Source: Beroe forskalii (lineage: Eukaryota > Ctenophora > Nuda > Beroida > Beroidae). Taken from it: 64,000 bases of DNA. The stretch lies in contig WFMF01000638.1 of the NCBI GenBank assembly GCA_011033025.1, forward strand, positions 1 to 64,000, in the 5' to 3' direction. Positions within the stretch are counted from its first letter, which is position 1. Every line of letters starts with the position of its first letter. The position numbers and the translations under genes are program-made. Of this stretch, positions 1 through 12,947 are shown one piece after another. Below the pieces are notes generated by a model. That model ran no database searches, was not told the origin of the DNA, and saw only the letters and a program-made list of their open reading frames with translations.

Positions 1-663
1 ATGGCAACGTATGACTGTTAGTGATATATTACATACGACTATAAAATCTAAATTTACTACATGACAGCGTATAATGGGTGTGGTAAGTAAGAGCTCAACA
101 GTTCTTGCTCATTATTTCCAATTACTGATTTCCGATTACAGGGTACGCTAGATGCGCCCGGTCGCCCGCAGTGCAAGGGGTTTAGGACAGAGCCAAGCCC
201 TCTGTTCAGGAGTACTTCCGTGGTATTTCTGAACAAAAAGTCGCAACAGACTTCCATCTAGACAGATTGGCTGTGGGGATTTCGCCTGCAAAGAAGCGAA
301 AAACCCGCAACCAAGAACTCTATGAAATCTGTTGCGCTTTTGATAAGTATGAATGTATTCTGGAATATTTATTTGAAGTTGCTAAGTATTTTGGACATGA
401 CATTGAGTAAGCTGCCGCATTAGTTTACGAATAACATTTTGATTTCTTGTTTCTGATTTATTTCATTTTAATTTTGATTTTGGTGATTTATATTATAGAA
501 ATTACGTGATTGCAATGAATATTACCAACATTTTATTACCCTTACAAAATTACAATATGTGTTTTCCTAAGATATACCAAGTTCTCTGCCATGACAGCAG
601 GTATCCACATCACCTAATGACTAATGAGTTAGTTCTAATATTTCAATCAACTCATCCATCTTG

Positions 664-714
664 CCACGTGATATATCACGTGATAATGTGTACCACGTGA
701 CCATGTCACGTGGT
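664..714. promoter_or_regulatory. cluster of four CACGTG E-boxes in two palindromes
   Basis: CACGTG occurs at 665-670, 677-682, 694-699 and 707-712. The first pair forms an 18-bp perfect palindrome (CACGTG, ATATAT, CACGTG). The second pair is a perfect inverted repeat with arms ACCACGTGAC and GTCACGTGGT around CAT. CACGTG is the classical bHLH-zipper site (USF, MITF/TFE, Myc families). No coding start was recognised nearby, so the target gene is unknown and a chance or transposon origin is possible. Confidence 0.4.
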
Positions 715-1073
715 ATGTCACATGATCAGTAGGGGGAGCAGTTGTCGGTCAGCGAAAGATAAATCGTTCATTTGATGAGTTGTAAATCGAAGGTTAAATT
801 CTGAAATGGAAAGAAGGGGATCATGAAGCTGATGATTGGAAATTATATGCCACTGTGGGAAATACACAAATTCGTGAATTACGAATAATCGGAGGGCAAT
901 CCTTGGGACACACAACCATATAAACAAGTGACGAGAAATAAATAAGAGAGATGGAATTAAAAATAATATCTGCCTTATATAAGTCCTAAGATTGAGCAAT
1001 GAGTAGGTTAAATCACATTCTTATCACATCTAATGTAATATCATATAACAGCGTGCAAAATGTAGACGGTGAC

Positions 1074-1120
1074 CGACGTCACCAGTTTCCCATTCTAAAC
1101 AATGATAATGACGTCACTCT
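1074..1120 (-). repeat. CRE-type dispersed motif, copy 1
   Basis: Read on the minus strand it gives AGTGACGTCATTATCA, a short gap, GTTTAGAATGG, then GGTGACGTC. It shares the layout of the copies at 7116, 12666, 17916, 18600 and 56253. The outer ends are inverted relative to each other, so the unit is a near-palindrome. Confidence 0.6.
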
Positions 1121-2019
1121 CAAAGATCAGTTAGTTGAGAGAGACGCATGTTACAGCACACGTGTAATGAGCAGAGTGAGAAACATTAGCCCTCGAAGGT
1201 GTGAAATCATGCATGGAAATGGATCATGATCTGTACGAGTTGTTTGTAGGCGAATTGAAAGGGAAACAAGTGTGTTTAATTGATGCAGTGTGGCATAATG
1301 CGTTTTCTTTTGCATATGCATGCACAAAATCAAATCTAGACTCGGACTAAAACCCAGAGAAAAGAAATGACCAGCAACCTCTCGTCATCCGAAGATAGAA
1401 GCGTAATCTCCCAGCGTAATAATACAGTAATTGATGTGACATCATGAAAATTCAAAATATCACAATCAATCATACATCAATAATTCCTGGCTGGATAACC
1501 ACACATAATCACAAAATACAGTAATCAGTAAAATACAGTAATTGTTATGTGACATCATGAATCCAGGATCGTTTTCAACAAAACAAAAGTGGAAGTGTAA
1601 AATGGCTATCTGAGCTATGATTACATATCTCGATGCTTATTATGATGGACGCATTGTAATTGACCATCAGAATAGAAATATAGAATTATATATCATAGAA
1701 GAAACTTGACTTTTGAAGCTGTTGCATGTCACTTGTCAACAAGCTGCCCGTTTGTTTTCCTTTAAATTTCATAAAATTTTCATAAAATGGTTAGTGAATG
1801 TGACTAAAATAGCATGACCCTTTGTGTTATTTAACTAACATTGCTGACATGGATTGATCAGATTGCAGCACTTCTTTCACTGTGGTTTTTAGATACAAAT
1901 AAAATTCCATGTGAGACTCTTCGTCTGTATCGAGTAAAATAGTTCTTTGTGTTGCATGTTTGTAAAGTACTTGGGGTTGTTTGTATGTATTTCTGTTCAA
2001 GAACACAGCTGTTATGGAC

Positions 2020-2313
2020 GTAAGAAGCCTGTGTCTGTCTGTCTGTCTGTGTCTGTTACACTTACGATCTGAGAATAGAGTTCTAGAAGTAAGAAGCCTG
2101 TGTCTGTCTGTCTGTCTGTGTCTGTTACACTTACGATCTGAGAATAGAGTTATAGAAGTAGGAAGCCTGTGTCTGTCTGTCTGTCTGTGTCTGTTACACT
2201 TACGATCTGAGAATAGAGTTATAGAAGTAGGAAGCCTAAGTTTGTCTGTCTGGGTCTGTATGTTCCAGGGTTACACTTACGATCTGAGAATAGAGTTATA
2301 GAAGTAGGAAGCC
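2020..2313. repeat. minisatellite, about 67-bp unit, four copies
   Basis: Four tandem copies of a unit starting GTAAGAAGCCTGTGTCTGTC and ending ATCTGAGAATAGAG. The last copy is diverged. Each contains a short TCTG run. The open frame across it reflects the repeat and is not a gene. Confidence 0.85.
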
Positions 2314-2440
2314 CCCTTCATGACAGTGACACCCTCCCCACACTGAATATTTCTGATGTATTCCAGCAGCAGCTGTAACACGCTCTGTAACAACACGGAC
2401 CTGTAGAACCACCCAGTCCTGCTGTGTTCATCTCACCAAC

Positions 2441-3035
2441 CCGTTACATGTACCTTGCGTTACATGTTATGTTACACAGAGTTACATGTACCTTGCGTTA
2501 CAGGTTATTACACAAATATGTTACATGTACCTTGCGTTACATGTTACAGGTTATGTTACACAATGTTAAATGTACCTTGCGTTTGTTACACATAGTTATT
2601 TATGTTACACGTTACATGAACCTTGCGTTACAAGTTATGTTACACAATGTACCTTGCGTTACATGTTATATGTTACACAGTGTTACATGTACCTTGCGTT
2701 ACAGGTTATGTTACTCGTAGTTACACAGTGTTACATGTACCTTGCGTTACGAGTTGTTACACTGCGTTACATGTACCTTGCGTTACATTTACCTTGCGTT
2801 ACAGGTTATGTTACACAACGTTACTTGTACCTTGTTACATGTACCATGTGTTACAGTGTTACATGTACCTTGCGTTACATGTACCTTGCGTTACAGGTTA
2901 TATGTTACACAATGTACCTTGCGTTACACGTTATGTTACACAGCGTTACATGTACCTTGCGTTACATGTACCTTAAGTTACAGGTTATGTTACGCAGTGT
3001 TACATGTACCTTGCGTTACATCCTATGCTACTCAG
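2441..3035. repeat. minisatellite of GTTACATGTACCTTGC units
   Basis: Dozens of variants of a 13-17 bp unit (GTTACATGTACCTTGC, interspersed with GTTACAGGTTATGTTACACA). Several overlapping long open frames arise only because the repeat lacks stops; their translations are low-complexity runs of CTLRY and VPCVT type. Confidence 0.9.
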
Positions 3036-6000
3036 TGTAACGTCAACTTATACGGAGCTTTTGTAAAGATATCCCATAGACAGGGCAAGATTGACTGATT
3101 GAAGGGAAGGAAACAATTTTCTAAATGCGCGTAAAGTAGAATGTAAAGCTCGATGGAATTCATTTGAATAGCATCTAAAATTTAAAATAATAGAAATAGG
3201 TATCAAAATAACGAAATATACCAAATAACGAAACGATATACAACAATAAAAGCTAATTAATACTTACATTGAGTACAATACTAGAGCTTACACTGTTGAA
3301 TCGAAATTGAACAACACATAAGATTAATTATAACCAGGACTATCAATAACATGAGGCACCATCTTCTTAGCCTATAATATTCCCAAACTTGGATTTGAGA
3401 AGATTCATGATATATTCATAACGGAGCAGCAGAACTTCCTTATTTCGTACATTCATGGGTAAACTCCTCTCGGTATACACTATACTCACAATATATACAG
3501 CGTGAGCCGAAAGTCTTTTCCGAATAATTTTAAAAAAAAGGTAAAAGGGTCGAGAATTTCAGCTCAACCTGTTCATCGCAAAGGACGATCAAAAAATGCA
3601 ATTTTCGCTGTAAACTTTCGATGCATTTCATATCAAAAATTGACGCGCGAACGGTAAATTAACGTGTCTTCATCCGTAACGAGGTCTCCGTCAATCGAGC
3701 GATCCGTACACAAATGTGTTATACGCACAATACGTCCTGACAAAGGGTTCGGGCGCATAATGTATAAAACATTCATGAGTTTATGGATCAGATCGTCAGA
3801 ATGACGTCATTATTACAGATAATAATTACGAATTGATGACGGAAACCAGTCTACATTTTCTCGCAGCACATTTTATGCGCGATCCTTTTCCACAGCCTGA
3901 TGAAGGTAAAAGACTTGCGCAGGTTGCCATGGAAACTGCGTATAAAAATGTATAAATATATATATGCATGCACAGACGTTCTGAAAAGAGCTGTTAATTT
4001 TACATATATATCAGCTATCAAAACACTTATAACCGGGACTAAAGATTGGGTAACGAAAGATTTCCAACAACTGGCAACAGTCACGCACAATGTGGTCAGG
4101 TACACGTTTTAGAAACGCTTTTAGGCTCAGATGAACAGCTCAGTTTTACGACAGTTCAATTGTGGGACGGTAGAAAAGTTCTATCCTTAACAAATTGATT
4201 CAGGCTCCTTATATAATATTTCCCAAAACCAAAAAGGATTTGGTTGTGATAGTCCGTGGCGTTGGTAAAGCGTTTTTTAATCGAAAAACCCGTGATATGA
4301 GAAAGAACGCGACCTTAAAACTGCTGCAACCCTCATATAAAACCCACACGGGCCTTGTGATTTTAATGACAATCCCCCTCGGGACCAACACTCGTGAAAT
4401 TTCAATAATTTACTAACTCGCGATAATCATAACCTCACGGCACAAGTTACTAAGTGACTATATAGTTGGTTATATATAGTTCAAAAGAACGGACACTTGA
4501 AATCAATATATTATCATGTGCTAACGACGGAGTAGGAGTGACTAATTATTCGTGGCCATGGCAACCAAGTGAGCTTTTAAAGTATTAACATAGCTTGATA
4601 AAATGGTGGAAATAAAATCACCTAACAAGAGATATATTAACGGGACAGTGAAATTGATCAAATTGTCGTTAATATTTTCACAATGCACATAATTTGAAAA
4701 TATCGGCAATTAGCGTGGAAAAAGTTAAGGAAAATCCCATGATTCTTTAAACCCAACAACAACTAACCAGATTGTGATATGGCAAGTGCACTTTAAGAGA
4801 GTGAGGCAAAATTCTGTAAATCAAGGTCCCCATCACCAGGCCCATTATTTTAATTCAAAGTGCTCTAACAGAGCCCTCAATCTAATCGAACTTGGAGGAA
4901 CGGAAAATTCATAGAATATATTTTCATCATATTGTTATTAAATCGGGAGCTATTTTCATCATCTTAAATGGAAAGCTATTTCGCTTATGAGAGTGTTAGC
5001 GTGTTGTGTTTAAATAATGGGACCGGAAGATGAAAGTCGTGATGGGACATTGGGACAATTCGAATATAGCAATTTAAATTTTACCGAAAGTCTTCAAAAT
5101 TTTGTTGATTTACTCGGACAAACATAGAACATCAAATTACAAAAAATCACGGAGAACTCAAATTCAATAACGTTACGATTTGAGGACTAGTTAGATCAAT
5201 TTCTCGACACCTTTGGGTTGCTTTTCGAGTCATCAACTAAAAATATGTCCCTTTCAGGAATCGATTCACCATGATATTGGTGATGGCGAGTTCATAGTGT
5301 ATTCAGAGTGCGAATATGATGTATTAAGGATGTGTTTATGGTGCATTGTCCGACTGGCCATTGACCCCAAAGCTGAAATCAATTCAATATTCAAGGTACA
5401 AAGACAGAAAAGGCACACTATACAGCTAAAATCAAAATGCACATTGCACAAGGTACAAATCTCAGGAGTAAGGCTTTGCCCAGAAAAAGGTGCACCTCTG
5501 TACACAGCTAAAATCAAAAGGTACAAACCTTGCGAGTAAGGCTGTACTGAGTGAAAGGTACATCTGTACACTCAGCTTAAATCAAAAGCTACAAATCTAG
5601 GGAGTAAGGCTGTACTGAGTGAAAGGTACATCTCTGTACACAGCTAAAATCAAAACACAAAAGGTACAAAAAGGTACACATTGGGAGCGTGCTGACTGCG
5701 AGCTCTTTGTATTCAAATAAAACGCATGAAGAGCTCACATCTTAAAACACATGTACCTTTAAATCTCACCCCCTTACAGTACACGTTCTAAGAGAGAATG
5801 TACGTGTGTAGCGTCAGAAAAGTGAGGTTTCAGAGGGGCAATCTCGTGCACAGCGATCTATATAGTCAACACATTATCAAGACACGTACACACACGTACA
5901 CACAAAGGAACATGGTGCGTATTTTAAGGGATCATTTAATTCTTGAGCACTGAGAAAGCACTAAAAATTGGGGTACTTTCATTTCGAGAACTGAGCATGT

Positions 6001-6867
6001 GTGCTGCGTAATGAATGGTCGTAACCATGATATGAATTAAAGAAACAAATCGATAGTCCTTCGTCTTCTGCTACTCATTGAATAATGGACATTCCGTTAT
6101 TTTTCCTAAATTTCCAGCACTCATTAAATGGATTGAAAGAATCTGATGCGATATCATGAACGCGTTTTCAATCGCTACCATTGCGACTTAATAAAAAGAT
6201 GGAACGATCGTATGAAACGCATGGTAGGTATAACATTTTCCAATTAACCTATTTTTCCTCGAGCCTATTGTCTTTTTGCTCAATCAATATTCATAATTTG
6301 CAAAAATTCAGTATTCCAGGGGAGAGAGGAGATTTTGAGATCTCAAGCATTTAAATTCTAAATAGGAGGAAAAAACAACATCAAATACAAAAGAAGTGAA
6401 GTTGAACATTCTCAAGTTTTTAACTGACATTGAAAATGATATGTTCCCATCAAGAAGCTCTAAAAATGGAGATCCCATCAAAATAACTCCAACGTATACG
6501 CAACCTTGGAAAGATTTCCTTGTGTTTGGAACTACTGAACCATAGCAAATGCGTGTGAAGCGCTTTGAACAGATTTGTGAAGAGCAAACGCCAGACAATA
6601 AACTCAATCAGAAAGTAATTTAGCTTCAATTTTCAGAACAATCAAATTTAAATGATTATATGGCGCAATATCTGGGAAGATCAGGAGATTGAAACGAACT
6701 GTTATAGCAACACAGTCATATCAAACGGGCAGATTGCGGGGAACCGAGATGCGCATTTATATTCTGAAAATAAAGCCATAAAATTAAGAGGGAAAATAAT
6801 GGCATTTTGAGATATAATCATAGATATCTCGGTATCATCCTTCAGAGTTTTCAAAAATGGTCATTGT
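3036..6867. other. non-coding stretch, no gene recognised
   Basis: AT-rich DNA without supported exons. It holds a partial CRE motif at about 3801-3840 (TGACGTCATTATTA followed further on by AATTGATGACG) and the imperfect repeats at 5396-5660. Open frames at 3900-4112, 4195-4416 and 5213-5539 show no recognisable domain. Confidence 0.55.
5396..5660. repeat. imperfect tandem repeat rich in AGCTAAAATCAAAA and GGTACA
   Basis: At least four diverged copies of a unit that alternates AGCTAAAATCAAAA, GGTACAAATCT and GAGTAAGGCTGTACTGAGTG. Spacing between copies is irregular (roughly 40-65 bp). Confidence 0.7.
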
Positions 6868-6911
6868 TCAATCAGCGCGCGATTCACCGTAAACTCGCGC
6901 GCTGATTGGTC
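6868..6911. repeat. double-CCAAT palindrome, copy 1
   Basis: Left arm CAATCAGCGCGCGA and right arm ACTCGCGCGCTGATTGG are inverted. The left CCAAT has decayed to TCAAT. The right half continues GTCGATTTCGGGACCCTACG, matching the flank of the copy at 50022, so the homology extends beyond the palindrome. Confidence 0.6.
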
Positions 6912-7115
6912 GATTTCGGGACCCTACGGGTGAGCATATATATGCTGCCGATGATAGTAGTAGTAATAAGAGAATATCACTATCATCAGTAGATAAAACC
7001 TTTAAACACGGGTGCCCCAGGTTAAACACATCACGCACACCTCACCTGAGTGCAAAACAGATAACACGGGGACAAGTAGCGGCTCGAGTTACAAAACAAA
7101 GCATAGAAAGTTGAG

Positions 7116-7157
7116 AGTGACGTCATTATCAGGGTTTAAAATGGTAAAGTGATGACG
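7116..7157 (+). repeat. CRE-type dispersed motif, copy 2
   Basis: AGTGACGTCATTATCA, then GGGTTTAAAATGG, then AGTGATGACG. Only one substitution separates its core from the 18600 copy's flanking pattern. It contains a full CRE (TGACGTCA). Confidence 0.65.
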
Positions 7158-8580
7158 AAGACCTGACAAGTGTTGTCGCAGCGACTTATCTTTACATTTG
7201 TTACAACACAAATGTTAATGGGCGAGTAGGTTATAATGGGCTGAAAGGTTTAAGGCTACATCATACTTGAGTTGGTATAGCATGTGAGAAAAATGAATAA
7301 GTGATGATATGAGGATATGAGGATATGATAAGCTCTTCGATTTCTGAGGAAAGAGAAAACAATCAGAATCAATAAAACTAAACAAATGAAAAAATGAACT
7401 GATTTTTGAAGGTTCGGGTAACTCGTCAACACGAAAATAATATAAATTGTGACGAAACATATCCAGAATATTTCATTTGTAGTGATAATCTGCCGGGGAT
7501 ATAAGACGCCAGGCGATGTAAAGAAAAACAAGATAAATGTAAGCTACTATTTCGACTATTTCATGGTTAACACTCTGGGAGCACCCAGATCGATTGTTTC
7601 CGAGAGCAACATCAATCCTGAGCAAAATGCACATATTTTTTGAATATTCAATCAAACATCTACTATTGCAACAAAATATGAGCGAAATGACGATCCGTCA
7701 ACTCTTTAACGTGTCAAGGTTGAAATCGCTGGCGTGACAACGGTCTGATACTGACATGACAGACACAGATATCCGAATTTACCCTCCTTGAGAAACAAAG
7801 AAATCATCAAATGGAAAAAGTTCAGGAAATGACAGGAGATGGTTTCATCTTTCCCCGTCAATCGAATGGACTGATCAAATATAAAAACGCACGCAATGCG
7901 CGTCCGCGCGAAATGGCAAGTGCGCGAGCAGTTGTGTTCGTTTATGATTTGATCAGTTCATTCGATCGACGGGGAACGATGGTTGTGCCGGACAATATAA
8001 TACGCACCTGTTAACACAGGTGTAACCACAGGGTGTTTCGAGCGAAGGACAGATATTTGGTCCATCAGGCATTGTACTTTAATACATTCGTACCCCTTTC
8101 AAAAGAAGAGAAAGCTGGTGACACATTCAAAACATATTCAACGAAAAAACAGAAACATCCATAGCAGGTACACTTATATATACGCCTCTTGAGTCTTGAA
8201 GGGACACCTTTCAACTGAAATGACAGCAGCTAAAACAAATGAGGGGGGGGGGCAGAGAAAAAGGATGGTTGACCATATATACACCTCTTGTTGTAATATA
8301 TTAGAAAAAGTGACTTGAAGAGCTCTTTTTAACACAGTCATGCAGTTTTTTGAACATTCTTCTGAATTCTGGTATCTGGAAGCAAAACGGGGCAGAATGA
8401 AGATGAGACGCAGGTGCCAAAATATGCCGTTCGAATTCACCAAAGAACCAATCTAACACGTGATAATGAAGTCACTCTCAACTGCATTTATCTGTGTCAA
8501 GATAACTCAATTCAGAGAAGGTAACATCGACATGTTATTGTCAGGTATGTACTACATTTCCCACCGGTTCATTTGACAGT

Positions 8581-8627
8581 GACCAATCAGCGTCTGAGTT
8601 GACTTTAAACTCGTACGCTGATTGGTC
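8581..8627. repeat. double-CCAAT palindrome, copy 2
   Basis: GACCAATCAGCG on the left, CGCTGATTGGTC on the right, with GAGTT and AACTC symmetric in the middle. CCAAT start to ATTGG end is 43 bp (8583-8625). CCAATCAG is the preferred NF-Y site. Its duplicate is at 15066. Confidence 0.7.
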
Positions 8628-9917
8628 GATGTCATAACGACTTTGGGCTTGAAGCTAGTGCTAGGGATACAAAACAATGGGAGATAACTAAGAACAGTGA
8701 CGTTGTTGGTCTGAGCGTTGAACTATAACATCCACTACTTGTATACTTCAAAGCATGCATGTATGCATTTATATTGTTCCCGTCTCATCATAGCACACCG
8801 TAGTGAGTTGATGACGTCATTATCATATAGAAAGCCAGAAGCTGAGAAAATTGGTTGAGAGCTACTGGGTATCATGCTGTGAGAAAGAATGATACACGCT
8901 CATTTAAAGCTGAAAACAGCAAAGTCAATCAAAGATTCGACAACGACGACATATTTTCAAGTTCAGAGAAGTGATTACATTTGCATATTCAAATCCAATT
9001 GATGACAGATAGTTTACAATTTATTGAAATGTAAAGCAGTCAAGCGTTGCTTTGAATATTCTGTTTCAACATGAATTGCACATTGAAGTCAGGGCTGCGA
9101 GTTTCAGGACAGTAAACTTCAGCTTCTATAGAATAAAAGTATCTTAAATTGTTATCGAATAGCTTAAATCAGTTGGATGTTAAGAATAAACTTTTAAAAT
9201 CGAGGATCCATGGCACTTATTGCTCTTTGACTCATATCAATAATCATTGGCTATTTTCATATGTCTGTATCCTTATTTTCTATTCCTTGTTTAGAAGGCC
9301 GTAGAGCGAGGCAGCGAGCGCATCCCCTAAGTTCGCCGTTTTGAGGCTCCAATAAAAATCCCAAGATTTTAAAATAAGAACGAGAAGAATCAAGACTTCT
9401 AGAAAATAGAAGATTTGAAGTGTGATAGAGTGTGATAGATGAGTCTGAATTTATAACGATGTAGCCATATATAACAACTCCATGACGCATTACTACCACA
9501 AGAGGAGTACAATGTACATTAGTATTCAGCAGCACCCGTGTGGTGCATGTATACACTATCAGTTTATCAAAGGGGACTACACGCTATGTGGTTAAGTCAC
9601 TCTGATATAAGATATCCCCCTTTCTAGGAAATAATGAATCATGACTAGCTTCAATTTTGGGGACTTAAATTGGCCATTTTGCTGCACTTTCGATAGAAAT
9701 TATATCGAAAGTTGAGGCGCAAACATTAAATTTTTGGTTCAACAGGACATGATATATATGGGCCACATGGTGATGCTCGAGTGAGTTCATCTACAAGCTC
9801 TAGACACTAAACCAGCCAAACAGTAAAGATGCGCACTGTCGTTACCTACAGGGAAACTGATAATGTATTATATAATACCTCCCAAGCCTCTGCAAACGAT
9901 GCAGCACGCCATGGCTC

Positions 9918-9964
9918 GACCAATCAGCGAGCAGTATCATAGGAATACCGCGCCCTGATTGGCC
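9918..9964. repeat. double-CCAAT palindrome, copy 3
   Basis: CGACCAATCAGCGAG on the left and CCTGATTGGCC on the right, again spanning 43 bp (9920-9962). The centre is less symmetric than in the other copies. The duplicate is at 16496. Confidence 0.55.
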
Positions 9965-10747
9965 CAACTGCAAAGCGCTATGGGTAAATAGTCCTCCAAG
10001 CTGCAGCTGCCCACACAAGCATCCCTCAGAGCGTACATTATATTCCTGCAAACAGGTCTAAACTCAGGGTCACGTGATATACCACAGTAGGGTCAAGTGA
10101 TACCAGCTGAAGCCTCTGATTGGTTAAAAGAGCCGTGACGTCACAGATTCCGATACATTTGATAGGTGGAGTAGTGGAGGTGGAGGACTCTAGTGGAACC
10201 TCTAGTGGCCTGATTAATCAAATATACTGCACAGCAGCACCAGTAGGGGACAACAACCGAGGTACTCATGTTGGTAACCAATGAAAACGCTTGGTTTTAG
10301 TCACGTGCTCATGTTGGTAGCCAATGGAAACGCTTCATTTTCGGCACGTGTTCTCTGGAGCGAATGGTAAGGCCCTGCTTTCCCATTCACGTGATTGATA
10401 TACCAGTTTGAGAAAAAAAAGAATTAGCAATTGTAGTCTGCGCGATTGTAGAAAATCGCAAGTTACCGGAGAACTTAGCTTCAGAGAAAACCGATAAAAA
10501 TTCTGTATCAAATGTGACGTTGCAAAGATACATTGTGCCATAAGAGACCAAGCCCCCTCACAGCCCTGAAAGGTAACGGTTCCGGCAAGTCAAGTAGTCC
10601 AATGACCATATACAAAAGGTATGATATCTAGACAAACCATCTATACTGAATATGCGTGTATGATTGCATTAACTCGTATAGTATGCTTTTACTTAATACG
10701 TAAATACATTGAACTAATATAAGTTCGCATTTGTGAACCAACAATAC

Positions 10748-12131
10748 AACAAGAATTGCGCCTGCCGGCACATTTCTTGTGCCCGTTGTTCCCGTATGCA
10801 GGCGCTTAATTTCCTGTTCCCGGGGCTGGTATTAAAGCACGCCTTCATTAAAACACGCCGTCGTCTGTCGACCATTGTCCGACTCGCTTACTGACAGGAT
10901 GAGTTGGCGATAAAATGCTTTAATATCTATCTAGTGTCACATCACAATACTAAAGAGCTAAAGTACTTACATCTTAACATTATTGAATCAATTTTATGAA
11001 TATTCCATTCGTAAAGTATAAACTGAAAACAATAATTGCGCTCGTTTTCTGTAACCTCGGCGAGCGCTAATTTTAATTTCATGCAACACGATAAAGGTCG
11101 TACGTGATCACAAGTCGCACGTGTATTTTACTGCGCGCAAATTAATTCATGAACACCTGCCATGTTTCTGTTTGCGCGCGTCCGCATTCAGTCTTGGTTG
11201 TTTCCTTTTGAGTTTGGTGCGACGTCTCGTTGCAACATCAAGCGTTGTGCATTATCAAGCGTTTCCATTGACGAAAATAATTATATCATATGAAATCACA
11301 TAATTTTCTGTCCTAAAAAGTTTCTGCAGTTTGCTGCCATGTTGTTCAGATACCACAGTCAGAGGCCAGAAGCTCACTTGATGATTGATCGAGGATTTCT
11401 CATGGCGACTATTGATATTCGAGCAAATGCAATGTTCTTCCTGGGCGTCGAAATTTGTGATTTTATGATCAACTGTACACACACTTGAAGGTTAAAGGAG
11501 GATTGATAGCCAAGATTGAAGATTTAGGTTTCGTAAATTCATGAGATACCGGGACAAATTTTCATCTCTGATCTCTTACTTTCAGCGAAAGGTCAATCAT
11601 CATATCATCATTGCTAAGTTCAATCATCATTGATCGAAATCTATTGCTCATTGTCAATTATTGATTGTAAATTTGATTGAATCCCAATCATAAGACAAAA
11701 GTCTGATGGAGAATTCCAAGAAAATCGAAAGACATTCATGCACCTCTTATCATTGAAAACTTTGATGAAATTGAAGAATGATGAAAATTTAAAAAATGAA
11801 TCAATTTCCAAGTTTCAACATTAGGATGAACAGGGCATTGAACCAGAATAACTGTAAGATAGCTGCAGTGAACATCGAACAGGATGCCACTACACCAAGC
11901 TATATTGGCGCGACTGATATTATAAAGGAGCAGTTGGATGAAAATGATCAAAAAAAGTGACGTACATACACGTACATACCACACGCATACGACCAAATCG
12001 GATCACACCACCTATTTCAGATTTAACAGTACGCGTAAAGGTAGTATACACACAACCCCCACAAAACACAATCTCTGCTAACCTTTTCTCAATGCCTTTT
12101 TGTAAAACAAAAACGCGATTGGGAACAGGAA
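10748..12131 (-). mobile_element. putative transposable element, copy A
   Basis: This 1.38 kb block interrupts duplication copy 1; copy 2 reads straight across the site at about 17369. Its reverse complement starts near an inverted repeat of TTTTTGT and ACAAAAA, contains GGTTAGCAGAGAT and CTCCTTTATAATATCAG followed by TCGCG, and ends with a hairpin whose arms are AATTAAGCGCCTGC and GCAGGCGCAATT. The same landmarks occur in the same order at 25795-26755 on the other strand. No transposase frame is visible, so it is probably non-autonomous. Confidence 0.65.
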
Positions 12132-12665
12132 AAAATTCAATGAAATATGGAAATGATAATATACACTCTTCATTCTTTCATGGGCCACAACCGCGCTAGG
12201 AAATTCAAGAACAACCAGTCATCAATCCTTACAACCGATTCAAGATCATAAATCACTTAAACACGACACATAATCATGATAAACCTCACCAAACAATCAA
12301 AACAAAAAAGCAGATAACACACAAAATATTTTATGATATTTTATACCAAACGCGCGCTTAGAAATTATATAAATATACCCACACTGCCGTTCTCTATCTC
12401 AATCTCCTGTTAGCTCTTCTATCCGAATGACTACTCCACAAGTCGTACGCATGAAATTATAGAAGGTGACCGGGGCAGTGACATCAGTCTCAGGACTCAG
12501 AATGGTGAATAGACGACGTAAAACGGCGTGTTCTCCATGCGTAGTCTATATATATACATATATACGATATTTAATATATAAATTATATACCTTACCCAAA
12601 TCTATATAACACTAGCTGTGGCATTAGTGCACACATAAACCAGGCACGAAAAAATTGGCGGCGTG

Positions 12666-12708
12666 GCGTCATCAATTCTCTATTCTAAACCATGACAATG
12701 ACGTCACT
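12666..12708 (-). repeat. CRE-type dispersed motif, copy 3
   Basis: Minus-strand reading: AGTGACGTCATTGTCA, GGTTTAGAATAG, AATTGATGACGC. It lies inside duplication copy 1 and is repeated at 17916. A more diverged copy (AGTGACATCAGTCTCAGG, then CAGAATGG) lies just upstream at 12472-12525. Confidence 0.65.
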
Positions 12709-12947
12709 TCCAACCGCAGATCAATAGCTCGCGGGACTCGCACCGCGAGGACAGCCTGCTCCAGTGAAGGGGGCACGCCAGAATTCTGAAAGAGCACGCC
12801 AGTGGCAGCCTGAAGTGGTAATCCAGTGAGCCAATGAAGATTCATGTCAGCAAGTTGATATTTTAGGGAACAAATCGATTGTGTTAGAATAGGATACCTA
12901 CAAGTACATGAATATTGATTGAATTCAGTAGGTTTCTAGCGCGTGAA

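Larger units (their letters stand above)
1..2019. other. non-coding stretch, no gene recognised
   Basis: Only short open frames without domain-like composition or paired splice sites are present. The stretch holds the CACGTG palindromes (664-714), one copy of the CRE-type dispersed motif (1074-1120) and a direct repeat of about 30 bp (1420-1449 and 1531-1560) that includes AATACAGTAATTG and GTGACATCATGAA. The region is AT-rich. Confidence 0.6.
7499..12947 (+). repeat. segmental duplication, copy 1 (with extra 1.4 kb insert)
   Basis: From ATATAAGACGCCAGGCG at 7499 to TTTCTAGCGCGTGAA near 12947, this matches 14008-18180 in the same orientation and order, with scattered substitutions and small indels. 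The segment 10748-12131 is present here and absent from the other copy. No gene was recognised inside either copy. Both carry two double-CCAAT palindromes, CRE motifs and a hairpin with arms CTTTCGATA and TATCGAAAG (9689 and 16240). Confidence 0.9.

Noticed and set aside
2424..3098. Three overlapping open frames of 98-156 codons
   Set aside because: They are produced by the GTTACATGTACCTTGC minisatellite; translations are repetitive and have no start or splice context.
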